NCBI RefSeq assembly: GCF_002090135.1
Contig: NZ_BBRL01000006.1
Coordinates: forward strand, 176,605-240,604
Direction: 5' to 3'
Length of the DNA: 64,000 nucleotides
Source of the DNA: Demequina sp. NBRC 110055
GTDB taxonomy: Bacteria; Actinomycetota; Actinomycetes; Actinomycetales; Demequinaceae
In this document: positions 17,459 through 26,257 of the stretch, one piece after another
Layout: the number at the start of each line of letters is the position of its first letter
Numbering within the stretch: position 1 is the stretch's first letter
The notes under the pieces: generated by a model
Databases searched by the model: none
Told to the model about the DNA's origin: nothing
The model's input: only the letters and a program-made list of their open reading frames with translations
Program-made: the position numbers and the translations under genes

Positions 17459-17553
17459 CCCCGTGGTGCGCGAGTGGGTGCACGACGCGCTGCGCCAGGT
17501 GGCACCACTTTCGCCCCGAGGCGCCTAGGGCAGGCGTCAGGCACCGCCAGGAC

Positions 17554-17567
17554 GGCCGATGCCGTGG
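17554..17567. repeat. GGCCGATGCCGTGG motif copy between convergent genes
   Basis: Exact 14-mer in the 135-base gap between the DUF5703 and M20 genes. With its flanks it can fold as ACGGC-CGAT-GCCGT extended by CCGCC/GGCGG across a 3-base bulge (17544-17570), a possible weak terminator. Nothing else recognisable lies in this gap. Confidence 0.75.
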
Positions 17568-17593
17568 CGGGCTTGCCGTCGCGACGGCGCCGC

Positions 17594-18889
17594 TTAGCAG
17601 CTCGCCAGGAAGCGGCTGAGCACCTTGGTGCCGAAATGCAGCGAATCGACGGGGATGCGCTCGTCAATGCCGTGGAAGAGGCTCGGGAAGTCCAAGTCGG
17701 GCGGCAGCTGCAGCGGCGCAAACCCGTAGCCGGCGATGCCTAGCGCGGCGAGATGCTTGTTGTCGGTGCCGCCCATCATGTTGTACGGCAGCACCGTCGC
17801 GCCCGGGTCCTCGACCTCCAGCGCGGCCACCATCGTCGAGACCAGCGGTACGTCGAAGGGCGCCTCGAGGCTGCGCTCGGTGATGTAGGGCTCCACCTTG
17901 ACGTGGGTGCCGGCGAGTTCCTCGATCTGGCGCAGCACCTGCTCCTGCTGCCCTGGCAGGAAGCGGCTGTCGACGTAGCCGATGGCGGTGTCGGGGACGA
18001 CATTCGTCTTATAGCCGGCGTCCATCATGGTGGGGTTCGCGGTGTTGCGGATCGAGGCGTCGATCATGGGGCCCACCGCACCGAGGCCGTCGATGAGCCG
18101 CCCAATCACCTCGGGCGTGGCCTCGTACGCGATGCCTTCGAGGTCGGCGACTCCCCGCAGCAGTGTCTCCACGGTGGGCGTGACGTCGATGTCCCACCCG
18201 TGTGAGGCGATCCGGTGCAGAGCTCCCGCGAGGTGAGCGACCGCGTTGTCCGTGTGCACCAGCGAGCCGTGGCCCTGCTTGCCATGCGCGATGAGGCGCA
18301 GCCACTGGATGCCCTTCTCGGCCGTCTGCAAGAGGTAGGCGCGCTTGCCGTTGACGTAGGCGGAGAAGCCCCCCACCTCGCTGACGGCCTCGGTGCAGCC
18401 GGCAAAGTCCTCGGGGTGGTTCTCGACCATCCATCCGGCTCCCCTGCGCCCACCGTGCTCCTCGTCGGCGAAGAACGCGATCACCACGTCGCGCGGCGGC
18501 TGCTGGCCCGAGTCGATCATCTGCGCCACCGACGCGAGGATCATCGCATCCATATTCTTCATGTCCACGGCGCCGCGGCCGTAGAGCATGCCGTCCTTGA
18601 TCTCAGCGCCGAAGGGGTCGACCGACCAGTCCTGGGCGAAGGCCGGCACCACGTCGAGGTGGCCGTGGAGCACCATGCCGGGGCGCTCACTGTCGGCGCC
18701 CTTCCAGCGCGCGGTGAGGCTTGCGCGACCTGGCTCCGACTCGCGGATGACGGGATCGAGGCCCAGGCCGCTGAGGACATCGGCGACGTAGGTGGCGGCC
18801 TCGCGCTCACCCGGCCCGGGGTCGTCTCCGTAGTTGGAGGTGTCGATGCGGATGAGGTCCTGGCAGGTGCGGACGACGTCGAGGCTCAT
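17594..18889 (-). CDS. M20/M25/M40 family metallopeptidase
   Basis: A 431-residue dizinc hydrolase of the ArgE/DapE/CPG2 family. Zinc ligands and the catalytic Glu are visible in GMVLHGHLDVVPA, LYGRGAVDMKN and AFFADEEHGG; the lid domain (about 180-310) separates the two catalytic halves. Such enzymes remove N-acyl groups or cleave dipeptides; the exact substrate cannot be set. TAGCCT ends 6 bases before the ATG, giving a leaderless start. It converges with the DUF5703 gene, the usual partner. Confidence 0.92.
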   Translation of the reverse strand: MSLDVVRTCQDLIRIDTSNYGDDPGPGEREAATYVADVLSGLGLDPVIRESEPGRASLTARWKGADSERPGMVLHGHLDVVPAFAQDWSVDPFGAEIKDGMLYGRGAVDMKNMDAMILASVAQMIDSGQQPPRDVVIAFFADEEHGGRRGAGWMVENHPEDFAGCTEAVSEVGGFSAYVNGKRAYLLQTAEKGIQWLRLIAHGKQGHGSLVHTDNAVAHLAGALHRIASHGWDIDVTPTVETLLRGVADLEGIAYEATPEVIGRLIDGLGAVGPMIDASIRNTANPTMMDAGYKTNVVPDTAIGYVDSRFLPGQQEQVLRQIEELAGTHVKVEPYITERSLEAPFDVPLVSTMVAALEVEDPGATVLPYNMMGGTDNKHLAALGIAGYGFAPLQLPPDLDFPSLFHGIDERIPVDSLHFGTKVLSRFLASC

Positions 18890-18895
18890 GGGCTC

Positions 18896-18901
18896 AGGCT
18901 A
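18896..18901 (-). promoter_or_regulatory. Leaderless -10 element for M20 peptidase
   Basis: TAGCCT on the minus strand, 6 bases before the ATG. Confidence 0.5.
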
Positions 18902-18923
18902 ACGGGCTGAGCCGGACATGACG

Positions 18924-18972
18924 ACGCCCGCCGGGCCGCCCTCAAGGAGGGAACGGGCGGCCGGGCGGGCGT
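18924..18972 (-). terminator. Hairpin terminator after the GPGG-motif gene
   Basis: Arms 18924-18941 and 18955-18972 pair over 18 bases with one mismatch around a 13-base loop, very GC-rich. It lies 31 bases beyond the stop of the small membrane protein gene and before the M20 promoter. Confidence 0.65.
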
Positions 18973-19002
18973 TCCGTGAAGAGCCGGCGCGGGGCCGGCT
19001 TG

Positions 19003-19146
19003 TCAGGTGAAGATGCTCACGCCTCCAGGGCCGATGAGCAGGCCAACCACAATCAGGATGACGCCCCACAGGACGTCCTTCTGGACGATGCGCACGATGC
19101 CGAAGATGACGAGCAGAACGGCGATGATCCACAAAATGGTGGCCAT
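19003..19146 (-). CDS. GPGG-motif small transmembrane protein
   Basis: A 47-residue protein with two hydrophobic segments (about 3-20 and 26-39) joined by a short basic loop (RIVQKD), ending in GPGGVSIF. This matches the small actinobacterial membrane family named for its GPGG motif. GGGAG lies about 8 bases before the ATG. Function unknown. Followed by a GC-rich hairpin. It is too short to be found by length-filtered gene calling. Confidence 0.82.
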   Translation of the reverse strand: MATILWIIAVLLVIFGIVRIVQKDVLWGVILIVVGLLIGPGGVSIFT

Positions 19147-19260
19147 GAGCTTCTCTCCCTTGCCACGTTGAGGTGTACTGCGTCGGACGGCAGGGATAAC
19201 TTCGGTGAGAGCCCTGCTATTCCCGATGTACGCCGCGAGGTGCTCGTGGAGGAGAAACGA

Positions 19261-19292
19261 CGAAGGGCCGGAGCGTCTGCTCCGGCCCTTCG
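19261..19292 (-). terminator. Intrinsic terminator of tRNA-Leu
   Basis: A perfect 14-base stem (19261-19274 with 19279-19292) around a 4-base loop, followed on the minus strand by a T-rich stretch (TCGTTTCTCC). It begins 6 bases after the tRNA CCA end. Confidence 0.8.
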
Positions 19293-19297
19293 TCTCG

Positions 19298-19386
19298 TGG
19301 TGTCCGAGGGGGGACTTGAACCCCCACGCCCTAATACGGGCACTAGCACCTCAAGCTAGCGCGTCTGCCATTTCCGCCACCCGGAC
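19298..19386 (-). tRNA. tRNA-Leu (anticodon GAG)
   Basis: Read on the minus strand, the acceptor stem GTCCGGG pairs with CTCGGAC, followed by discriminator A and an encoded CCA (19298-19300). The anticodon stem CTAGC/GCTAG closes the loop TTGAGGT, with anticodon GAG at 19350-19352, reading CUC and CUU leucine codons. The variable arm (TGCCCGTATTAGGGCG) is long, as in leucine tRNAs, and the T arm GGGGGTTCAAGTCCCCC is canonical. A TAGAGT -10 lies about 43 bases upstream and an intrinsic terminator follows. Confidence 0.96.
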
Positions 19387-19428
19387 AGGGTGACTGCTCT
19401 GCTCTTGCGAGCGGATCAGCGAGAAGAA

Positions 19429-19434
19429 ACTCTA
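19429..19434 (-). promoter_or_regulatory. Extended -10 promoter of tRNA-Leu
   Basis: TGC-TAGAGT on the minus strand gives an extended -10; the tRNA would have a leader of about 36 bases removed by RNase P. The -35 region is weak. Confidence 0.5.
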
Positions 19435-19475
19435 GCACGGCTCTGGCAGGTGTTTTCACCACGCTGGCGAATCCG

Positions 19476-22400
19476 TCACCGGAAGTCGCGACTCCTCGAC
19501 GGCACCTTCAGCGACAGCGCAGACAGGTGCTCGGCGACAAGGTTGGTCGCGCCGTCGGCGCGCTCGATGCGGCCGCGTATGACCAGCGCCGGCGAGCGTC
19601 GCGCGACCGCCTGGAAGCGGCGCCACAGCCCGCGCGAGCAGATGACGTTGAGGAAGCCCGTCTCATCCTCCAAGGACAGGAACGTCACTCCCTTCGCGGT
19701 GCCCGGGCGCTGGCGATGCGTCACCACGCCGGCCACGCTCACACGCCGCTCCGCCTCGTAACCCAGCACCCCTGCCACGGTGAGGACGCCCTGGGCGTCG
19801 AGGCCGTCGCGCACAAAGACCGTCGGGTAGGTGTCGGTCGAGACCCCCGAGGCCCACACGTCGGCGATGGCCTCCTCCACCACGCTCATGCCCGGCAGCA
19901 TGGGGGCGTCGACGCCAGGCGCGGTGCCGGGAAGCGTGTCGGGCCCCTCGAGCGACAGCGCTCCCGAGGCCCACAGCCCCTCGCGGCGCGTCACCCCGAA
20001 GGACTCGAGCGCGCCCGCGGTGGCGAGCGCCTCCCACTGCGCGGTGGTGAGGCCCTTCTCGGGTGCGAGCCCCGCCTGGCCCGAGACGCCGGAGGGCCGC
20101 ACCCGCACGCGCCTGGCCATGTCGCGCAGGTCGCTGAACGGGCGCTCGGCGCGCGCGTCGACGATGGCCTGGGCGGCGTCGGCCCCGAGCCCGCGCACCG
20201 AGGCGAGCCCCATGCGCACCGCGAGCGTGCGGTCAACACGCACGAGTCTGGCCATATCCGCCCGCGTCTCCCCCGGCGCCGCAAACGGCGCGTCGAGCCG
20301 CTCGACCGTGGCCAGCGCATCGGACCTCGCCACGCACGGCCGCAACACCACCTGGCCGTGACGTCTGGCATCGGCCGCGAGGGACTGCGGGCTGTAAAAG
20401 CCCATGGGCTGCGCCGCGAGCAGGCCCGCATAGAAGGCGGCGGGCCGGTGGACCTTGAGCCAACTCGACGCGTAGACGAGGTAGGCAAACGAATAGGAGT
20501 GCGACTCGGGAAAGCCGAAGTCGCTGAAGGCCTTGAGCTTGTCGAAGATCTGCGCGGCGACGTCGGCGGTGATGCCACGCTCATTCGCGCCCACCATGAA
20601 GCGTGCCCTGAGCGCCTCCATGCGCTCGGGGCTGCGCTTGGATCCCATGGCGCGGCGCAGCTGGTCGGCAAGCGCGCCGTCGAACCCCGCGCAGTCCATG
20701 GCCATCTGCATGAGCTGCTCCTGGAACAGCGGCACGCCCAGGGTCTTGCCCAGCGACTTCTCGAGCAGCGGGTGCAGGTACGTGACCTCCTCTCGCCCGC
20801 GGGCGCGGTTGATATACGGATGCACGGATCCACCCTGGATGGGACCGGGACGGATGAGCGCGACCTCGATGACGATGTCGTAGAAGCGCCGCGGACGCAG
20901 GCGCGGCAGGGTCGCCATCTGGGCGCGCGACTCGACCTGGAACACGCCCACGGTGTCCGCGGCGCACAGCAGGTCGTACACCTCCGGGTCCTCTTGCGGC
21001 AGCGAATGCAGACCCAGGCTCTCCCCCGCGACGTCGCGCATGTAGCCGAAGGCGTACCTCAGCGCCGAGAGCATGCCCAGGCCCAGCAGATCGAACTTCA
21101 CCAGGCCCGCGTCGGCGCAGTCGTCCTTGTCCCACTGCAACACGGTGCGGCCGGGCATGCGCGCCCACTCCACGGGGCATACGTCGATCACGGGTCTATC
21201 GCACAGCACCATGCCGCCGGGGTGAATGCCCAGGTGGCGCGGCAGGCGCATGAAGCGGTCGGCAAGATCCAGGACGGGCTCGGGGATGTGGTCGAGGTCC
21301 TGGGAGGGCGGCGGCTCGGGCCACATGGCGTCACGTTGCTTCGCCGCCCACTCCTCTTGTTTCTCCTGCGGGACACGCAGGGACCCCCACCTGTCGATGC
21401 TCGTGGACCACGCATCCTGCTGGCCCGCGTCGTATCCGAGCGCCTTGGCGGCGTCGCGCACCGCGGAGCGGGGCCGGTACTGGATGACGTTGGCGACCAT
21501 GGCGGCGTTGATGCGGCCGAACCGCCGGAAGACGTACTGGATGACCTCCTCGCGACGGTCGGACTCGATGTCCACGTCGATGTCGGGCGGTCCGTCGCGT
21601 TCGGGCGCGAGGAAGCGCTCGAACAGCAGCCCATGGGTGACGGCGTCGACGGCGGTGACGCCGAGCGCGAAGCACACCGCCGAGTTGGCTGCCGATCCCC
21701 TGCCCTGGCACAGGATGTCGGACTCCCGGCAGAAGTTCACGATGTCGTGGACGATGAGGAAGTAGCCGGGAAAATCGAGCGCCTCGATGACGTTCATCTC
21801 GTGTTCGATCTGCGCCCACGCACCGGGCACACGTTCCGCATGCGGCGGCCCGTAGCGCTCGTATGCGCCGCGGCGCACCAGCTCGCGCAGCCATGACGCC
21901 TCGGAATGCCCCTCCGGTACGGGGTACGGCGGCAGGTGCGGGGCGACCAACTGGAGGTCGAAGGCGCATTCGTCGGCGAGCGCAGCCGCGGTAGCGACGG
22001 CCTGTGGGTGGCGACGGTGACGCACCAGCATCTCGGCCGCCGAGCGCAGGTGTCCGGCGGCCCCCGCGGGCAGCCAGCCGTCCATGTCGTCCAGCGACGA
22101 GCGGGCGCGCACGGCCGCGACGGCCGCGGCGAGGTCGGCATCGCGCGGGGACGCGTAGTGCGCATTGGTGGTGGCGACGAGCGGCAGGCGGGCGTCGAAG
22201 GCAAGGTCGGCCAGGGCATCGGCGATCTCTGAGTCGAACGGGTCGCCGCTGTCGGTGATCTCGACGGCGACGTTGTCGCGGCCGAACATCCCCACAAGCC
22301 GGTCGAGTTCACGGCGCGCCGCGGCATGCCCAGCGCGGGTCACGGCACCGTCGAGCGGGTTGGCACCCGGCACACCCACGCCCGCCAGCGCCCGGCGCAC

Positions 22401-22859
22401 GGTGCCCTTGCGGCAGCCGGTGAGCACCAGGAACTCGCCGTCGCCCGTGGCCGCCAGGTCCTCGAGCGTGTAGCGGGCCAGGCCCTTCTCGCCGGTGGCG
22501 AGGTGTGCCATGCCGATGGCGTGCGACACCCTGCCGTAGCCGCTGGCCCCACGCGCGAGCACCAACAAGTGCGAGCCGCGCGGGTCGGGCTTGCCGGTGG
22601 GAGGGTCGAGCACGGGCGGGCCGCCAGGGGTCTCGGGGGCGGCGAGGTGAAGTTCCGCGCCGAACACCGTGGGCAGGTCGATGGCGCGCGCGGCATTGGC
22701 GAAGCGCACCGCGCCGTACAGGCCATCGTGGTCGGTGATGGCGAGGGCGCTGAGGCCCAGCCTGCCAGCCTCGGCCGCCATCTCCTCAGGGTGGTTCGCA
22801 CCGTCGAGGAAGCTAAAGGCGCTGTGGGCGTGCAGCTCGGCGTAGCGGGGCTCAGTCAT
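19476..22859 (-). CDS. dnaE2: Error-prone DNA polymerase DnaE2 (ImuC)
   Basis: A 1127-residue C-family polymerase alpha subunit used for damage-induced mutagenesis. An N-terminal PHP domain starts YAELHAHSAFSFLDGA; the polymerase active-site aspartates lie in PDIDVDIESDRREE (around residue 420), and helix-hairpin-helix and OB regions follow (GLASVRGLGADAAQAI; VVTHRQRPGTAKGVTFL). Its length and the absence of a beta-subunit/tau-binding extension fit DnaE2 rather than DnaE1. The ATG overlaps the imuB end by 8 bases. It is the last gene of the LexA-controlled imuA'-imuB-dnaE2 operon. Confidence 0.95.
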   Translation of the reverse strand: MTEPRYAELHAHSAFSFLDGANHPEEMAAEAGRLGLSALAITDHDGLYGAVRFANAARAIDLPTVFGAELHLAAPETPGGPPVLDPPTGKPDPRGSHLLVLARGASGYGRVSHAIGMAHLATGEKGLARYTLEDLAATGDGEFLVLTGCRKGTVRRALAGVGVPGANPLDGAVTRAGHAAARRELDRLVGMFGRDNVAVEITDSGDPFDSEIADALADLAFDARLPLVATTNAHYASPRDADLAAAVAAVRARSSLDDMDGWLPAGAAGHLRSAAEMLVRHRRHPQAVATAAALADECAFDLQLVAPHLPPYPVPEGHSEASWLRELVRRGAYERYGPPHAERVPGAWAQIEHEMNVIEALDFPGYFLIVHDIVNFCRESDILCQGRGSAANSAVCFALGVTAVDAVTHGLLFERFLAPERDGPPDIDVDIESDRREEVIQYVFRRFGRINAAMVANVIQYRPRSAVRDAAKALGYDAGQQDAWSTSIDRWGSLRVPQEKQEEWAAKQRDAMWPEPPPSQDLDHIPEPVLDLADRFMRLPRHLGIHPGGMVLCDRPVIDVCPVEWARMPGRTVLQWDKDDCADAGLVKFDLLGLGMLSALRYAFGYMRDVAGESLGLHSLPQEDPEVYDLLCAADTVGVFQVESRAQMATLPRLRPRRFYDIVIEVALIRPGPIQGGSVHPYINRARGREEVTYLHPLLEKSLGKTLGVPLFQEQLMQMAMDCAGFDGALADQLRRAMGSKRSPERMEALRARFMVGANERGITADVAAQIFDKLKAFSDFGFPESHSYSFAYLVYASSWLKVHRPAAFYAGLLAAQPMGFYSPQSLAADARRHGQVVLRPCVARSDALATVERLDAPFAAPGETRADMARLVRVDRTLAVRMGLASVRGLGADAAQAIVDARAERPFSDLRDMARRVRVRPSGVSGQAGLAPEKGLTTAQWEALATAGALESFGVTRREGLWASGALSLEGPDTLPGTAPGVDAPMLPGMSVVEEAIADVWASGVSTDTYPTVFVRDGLDAQGVLTVAGVLGYEAERRVSVAGVVTHRQRPGTAKGVTFLSLEDETGFLNVICSRGLWRRFQAVARRSPALVIRGRIERADGATNLVAEHLSALSLKVPSRSRDFR

Positions 22860-24549
22860 AGATGGCCTCGAGCCACCACTGGCCGCCGGAGAAAGCGGCG
22901 AGCAGCGCCGGTCCCCCCTCCGCCCGGCGTAGTGCCACCTGCAGATAGGCGCGCCGCGACGCCTCGGCCGACCACCACCGCTCGGCGATGGGCCACGGCC
23001 CAGCCCATGCCTCGATAGGTTCGGCCGCCTCCCAGGTGGGCTCGTCCCCCACATGACCGGCGGCGGGGTGACGCCTGGCCGCGGCGGCGCGTGCCTTGCC
23101 AGGATCGGCCTGGAGACGCACCCAGGTGGGCGGGGCTGACAAAGCCAGGCGGCGGTCAACGATGACAGGGCTGCCGCCGGCGTCGAGCACCTGCAGGGGC
23201 TCGGGCAGCGGCAGCACGGTCGCGGGCGCGGGGTCGGGTATGCGCCCGGGCCAGGGGTGGTCGACCTTGCGCGCGGGCGTCACCTCCTGCCCCCACGGCG
23301 CGGCGAGCACGCGGTCGCGCGGCGAACGTCCGCCCTGCTCGCGCACCGCCAGCACGGCATCGGGCCCCAGCAACGACTGCATGCGCTCCACGGTGCGTTG
23401 GGCACGAGAGTCGGCGCCGGAGACCCCTCCCCACAGGAAGGCCTGCTCGTCCCCCAGGGCGATGACGTCCTGCGCGGTGAGGCTGAGACTCGTCAGTGGC
23501 GCGGGCTCGGGCCCGTTCGCGGTGCCCGATAGCCATCCCTCGAGCTGCCAGCGCACCCGGTCCGCCATGTGGCGGGAAAAGGCGCCCGCACGCGAGCCCA
23601 CGTCCGTGCGCCACACCCTCTCGAGGGTGTCGCCGCGCTCGGTGCGCGCCGCGATCCTCACGCGCGAGCAACGCACACCGGCCGCGAGCAGCGCCTCGTC
23701 GAGCCGACGCGAAGACTCGGCGGCCACCAGGGTCAGCTGCTCGATGCGCTCGGCGGGCTCCTCGAACTCGTAGGCCACCTCGATATCGTCTTCGGAGCGG
23801 CGCAGGACGGGCGGGCGCACGTCCTCGCCGCGGCCGATGCGGTGGGCCCACCTCCCCACCGGGCCAAACCGGGCGAGCACATCGCCCGCGGGCAGCGCCG
23901 TGAACTGGGCCAGGGTGGTGATGCCCAGGCGCGTCAGCACACTCACGAGGTCCTCGACGCCCTCCCGCTGGCGCCGCTCCATGGCGGCGAGGCTCAGCGC
24001 CTCAACAGGGGCGTCCGCAAGAAACTCCGCGGAGCGTCCCGCGGGCACCAGCACCGAGGAACGGGCGGCCATGATCGCGGCCAGCAACCCGTCCGCAGCT
24101 CCCACGGCACACTCGTGCCCCGAGACCTCCGCCACCGCGCCCACCAGGGCCTCGGCGAGCGCCTCCTCGGAACCATGAAACCGGGCCGCCCCCTCGGCGG
24201 GGACCATCAGCAGACCCGGACGGGAAATCTCGACGCCCGCGACCACCTCCTCGGCGGCCGCCGCGACCGCCTCGAACTCGCGCGCGTCACGCCCCTCGTC
24301 GTAGGGCAGGATCACCAGCTCGGGGCACGCGCGTTGCGCCTGACGTTTACCGTGCCCGCGCCGCACGCCGGCCGCACGGGCCGCCGCCGAGACCGCGACC
24401 ATGCCGCGGCCATGGAGCACCGCCGCGGGGGCATCGGCCCCCATCCCGGCGGCGCGGGCCGCGGCCGCGACGGGCCAGTCGGGCACCCACAACACCGCGC
24501 GCCGGGTCGCCGTGGCGGGGCCGCCGCGGGCGTGCGCCGGGGCGCTCAT
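22852..24549 (-). CDS. imuB: Mutasome protein ImuB (inactive Y-family polymerase)
   Basis: A 565-residue Y-family polymerase homologue. The N-terminus (VLWVPDWPVAAAARAAG) lines up with the palm start of DinB proteins but lacks the DxDxFF metal site, as in M. tuberculosis ImuB, which acts as a scaffold binding the beta clamp, ImuA' and DnaE2. The finger/thumb region with the helix-hairpin-helix (RLGITTLAQFTALPAGDVLARFG, about 205-230) and little-finger-like part follow, then a C-terminal tail region (about 430-565). The ATG overlaps the imuA' stop by 4 bases (ATGA). Confidence 0.92.
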   Translation of the reverse strand: MSAPAHARGGPATATRRAVLWVPDWPVAAAARAAGMGADAPAAVLHGRGMVAVSAAARAAGVRRGHGKRQAQRACPELVILPYDEGRDAREFEAVAAAAEEVVAGVEISRPGLLMVPAEGAARFHGSEEALAEALVGAVAEVSGHECAVGAADGLLAAIMAARSSVLVPAGRSAEFLADAPVEALSLAAMERRQREGVEDLVSVLTRLGITTLAQFTALPAGDVLARFGPVGRWAHRIGRGEDVRPPVLRRSEDDIEVAYEFEEPAERIEQLTLVAAESSRRLDEALLAAGVRCSRVRIAARTERGDTLERVWRTDVGSRAGAFSRHMADRVRWQLEGWLSGTANGPEPAPLTSLSLTAQDVIALGDEQAFLWGGVSGADSRAQRTVERMQSLLGPDAVLAVREQGGRSPRDRVLAAPWGQEVTPARKVDHPWPGRIPDPAPATVLPLPEPLQVLDAGGSPVIVDRRLALSAPPTWVRLQADPGKARAAAARRHPAAGHVGDEPTWEAAEPIEAWAGPWPIAERWWSAEASRRAYLQVALRRAEGGPALLAAFSGGQWWLEAIYD

Positions 24550-25244
24550 GCGACCTCCTCCGTGACGCGCGTCGCGGCGGCACGCATCCCCGTCAGGTCG
24601 GCATCAAGGGTGAGCCGCATGCGCCTGACGGCGCCCGAGCGGCGCCCCGCCACAGCGACGGACAGGTCACGCTCGCGAAGCCGCCCCTCTCCCGCCCCCA
24701 GCCCGCGCCAGGCGGAGCGCTCGACGGTCATGGTCGTGTGCGCTCCCGCCCACGGCCCTGCCGCAAGGATGACGGAGCCGCGCTCGCGTGCGCGGGACGC
24801 CAGGCGGCGCCTGTCAGCCTCCGACAGCGCCGTGCGCGCCCCCACGAGGGTGATGTCCATGCCGTCGACCGCGGCGCCCGCCGCCTCCACGATCTGGGTG
24901 CCGGGATGGGGCACCAGGACCAGCCGTGCCAGGTCGAGACCGCGCCGCGCAGCCGCGACCACCCCCACCGCAGGCATGCCCAGGACCGCGGTCCATGATC
25001 CCTCCCGTGACGCCGTGGCCGCGAGCGCGAGCATGAGCGAGGTCGAGCCGTCCACGGAGATCACCGAGCCGCGCGTGAGCCCCTCGGGCAGGAGCCCAGA
25101 CAGCAGGTCGTCGAGGGGAAGGCGGGGACGCTCACCCGCCTGACGGGTGGTTCCCACCCGGGCCTCGACGGAGCTCAGGGCGGCGCGCGCGGCCGCCAGG
25201 CGCTCGGCGCGCGAGCCGAGCACACTCCCCTGGCCCTGCAGCAT
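24546..25244 (-). CDS. imuA': Mutasome protein ImuA' (RecA-like fold)
   Basis: A 232-residue RecA/SulA-like protein. The core strand SVISVDGSTSLMLALAATAS aligns with the Walker A region but lacks the GKT/S nucleotide motif, as expected for ImuA'. It joins ImuB and DnaE2 in the SOS mutasome. The ATG at 25242-25244 has AGGAGG 5 bases upstream and lies 47 bases downstream of a perfect LexA box, which rules out the longer reading frame that begins upstream of the operator. First gene of the operon. Confidence 0.9.
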   Translation of the reverse strand: MLQGQGSVLGSRAERLAAARAALSSVEARVGTTRQAGERPRLPLDDLLSGLLPEGLTRGSVISVDGSTSLMLALAATASREGSWTAVLGMPAVGVVAAARRGLDLARLVLVPHPGTQIVEAAGAAVDGMDITLVGARTALSEADRRRLASRARERGSVILAAGPWAGAHTTMTVERSAWRGLGAGEGRLRERDLSVAVAGRRSGAVRRMRLTLDADLTGMRAAATRVTEEVA

Positions 25245-25291
25245 GCGACCCTCCTGACCTGCCTGCGCTGGGGTCCCGCCCCAGACGCGTT

Positions 25292-25307
25292 CGAACATAT
25301 GTTCGAT
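25292..25307 (-). promoter_or_regulatory. LexA (SOS) box of the mutasome operon
   Basis: TCGAACATATGTTCGA is a perfect 16-base palindrome matching the actinobacterial/Gram-positive SOS box (CGAACNNNNGTTCG). A -10-like TATGTT is embedded in it, so LexA binding would block the promoter of imuA'-imuB-dnaE2. Confidence 0.9.
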
Positions 25308-25315
25308 TATCGCAG

Positions 25316-25346
25316 GGGGCGCCGACATCGTCCATCGGCGCCCCCA
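25316..25346 (-). terminator. Hairpin terminator after the SpoU methyltransferase
   Basis: Arms 25316-25326 and 25336-25346 form a perfect 11-base GC-rich stem with a 9-base loop, just downstream of the methyltransferase stop and upstream of the LexA box. Confidence 0.7.
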
Positions 25347-25384
25347 CAGAGGGCGCCTGCCAGGGCGGACGGCGGGTCAGGCGG

Positions 25385-26155
25385 TCAGCGCAGCGCCCAC
25401 AAAGCGACGGCCGACGCCGCGGCGACGTTCAGCGAGTCCACTCCCCCGGCCATGGGGATGGTGACGACGGCATCGGCCGCCCGCTGGGCCGCCCGGGTGA
25501 GGCCGTCACCCTCGGCGCCCATCACCACCGCCACGCGCTCGTGACCGCCGGCCGCGAAGTCGTCGAGCGACACCGCATCGTCCGCAAGAGCGAGGGCCGC
25601 GACGACGAAGCCGGCCTCCTTGAGCTCGTCGAGGGCGCCGGGCCACTCGTCGGCGCGCGTCCACGGCACCTGGAAGACGGTACCCATGGACACCTTGACG
25701 CTGCGCCGGTACAGCGGGTCGGCGCAGGTGGGGGCGCAGATGATCGCGTCCGCGCCGATGCCCGCCGCGGAGCGGAAGATCGCACCCACGTTGGTGTGGT
25801 CGACGATTCCCTCGAGCACCACCACCCGCCGCGCACCGCGCACCAGGTCGGCGACCGACGGCAGCGCGGGGCGTTCCATTGCCGCAAGCGCGCCGCGATG
25901 CACCTGGAACCCGGTGACCGCCTCGAGTTCCTCCTCGGAGCGCACCAGCACAGGAGCGTCGACGCCCGCGGCCGCGAGGGCCGCGCGGGCGCTGCCCTCC
26001 CAGCGCGGGCTTACCAGGATGGATCGGGGCCGGTGCCCGGCGGCCAGGGCCCGCTCGATGACCTTGGCCCCCTCGGCCATGTAGAGGCCGCGCTCGGGCT
26101 CGAGCCTGCGGCGCAGCGCCACGTCGGTGAGGTCGCGATAGTCGTCGAGAAGCAC
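25385..26155 (-). CDS. TrmH/SpoU-family RNA 2'-O-methyltransferase
   Basis: A 256-residue SPOUT enzyme with an N-terminal substrate-binding domain (about 1-90) and the knotted SAM-binding domain with all three motifs: GIVDHTNVGAIFRSAAG, VVMGAEGDGL and IPMAGGVDSLNVAAASAVALW. It methylates a ribose in rRNA or tRNA; the exact target (23S G2251-like or other) is not decidable. The start is GTG (26153-26155). A 10-base core copy of the recurrent motif (25469-25478) encodes ADAVV here. It stands alone between two terminators. Confidence 0.9.
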   Translation of the reverse strand: MLLDDYRDLTDVALRRRLEPERGLYMAEGAKVIERALAAGHRPRSILVSPRWEGSARAALAAAGVDAPVLVRSEEELEAVTGFQVHRGALAAMERPALPSVADLVRGARRVVVLEGIVDHTNVGAIFRSAAGIGADAIICAPTCADPLYRRSVKVSMGTVFQVPWTRADEWPGALDELKEAGFVVAALALADDAVSLDDFAAGGHERVAVVMGAEGDGLTRAAQRAADAVVTIPMAGGVDSLNVAAASAVALWALR

Positions 26156-26179
26156 AGACCTAGTGTGACAGCAACGCTG

Positions 26180-26238
26180 AGCGCCCCATGGGACTCACGG
26201 AATCGCTGAGAGCGACGGTGAGCGTCCCATGGGGCGCT
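26180..26238 (-). terminator. Inverted repeat, terminator of the nfeD-SPFH operon
   Basis: A perfect 14-base inverted repeat (26180-26193 with 26225-26238) can be extended by CTCAC/GTGAG across a 2-base bulge. It starts 20 bases beyond the SPFH gene stop. No T-run follows, so termination strength is uncertain. Confidence 0.55.
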
Positions 26239-26257
26239 GCGGCGATACGGAGCTGGG

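Noticed and set aside
19527..21896. Long plus-strand open frame (about 790 codons) opposite dnaE2
   Set aside because: Antisense shadow of the polymerase; low-complexity translation with no recognisable motif.
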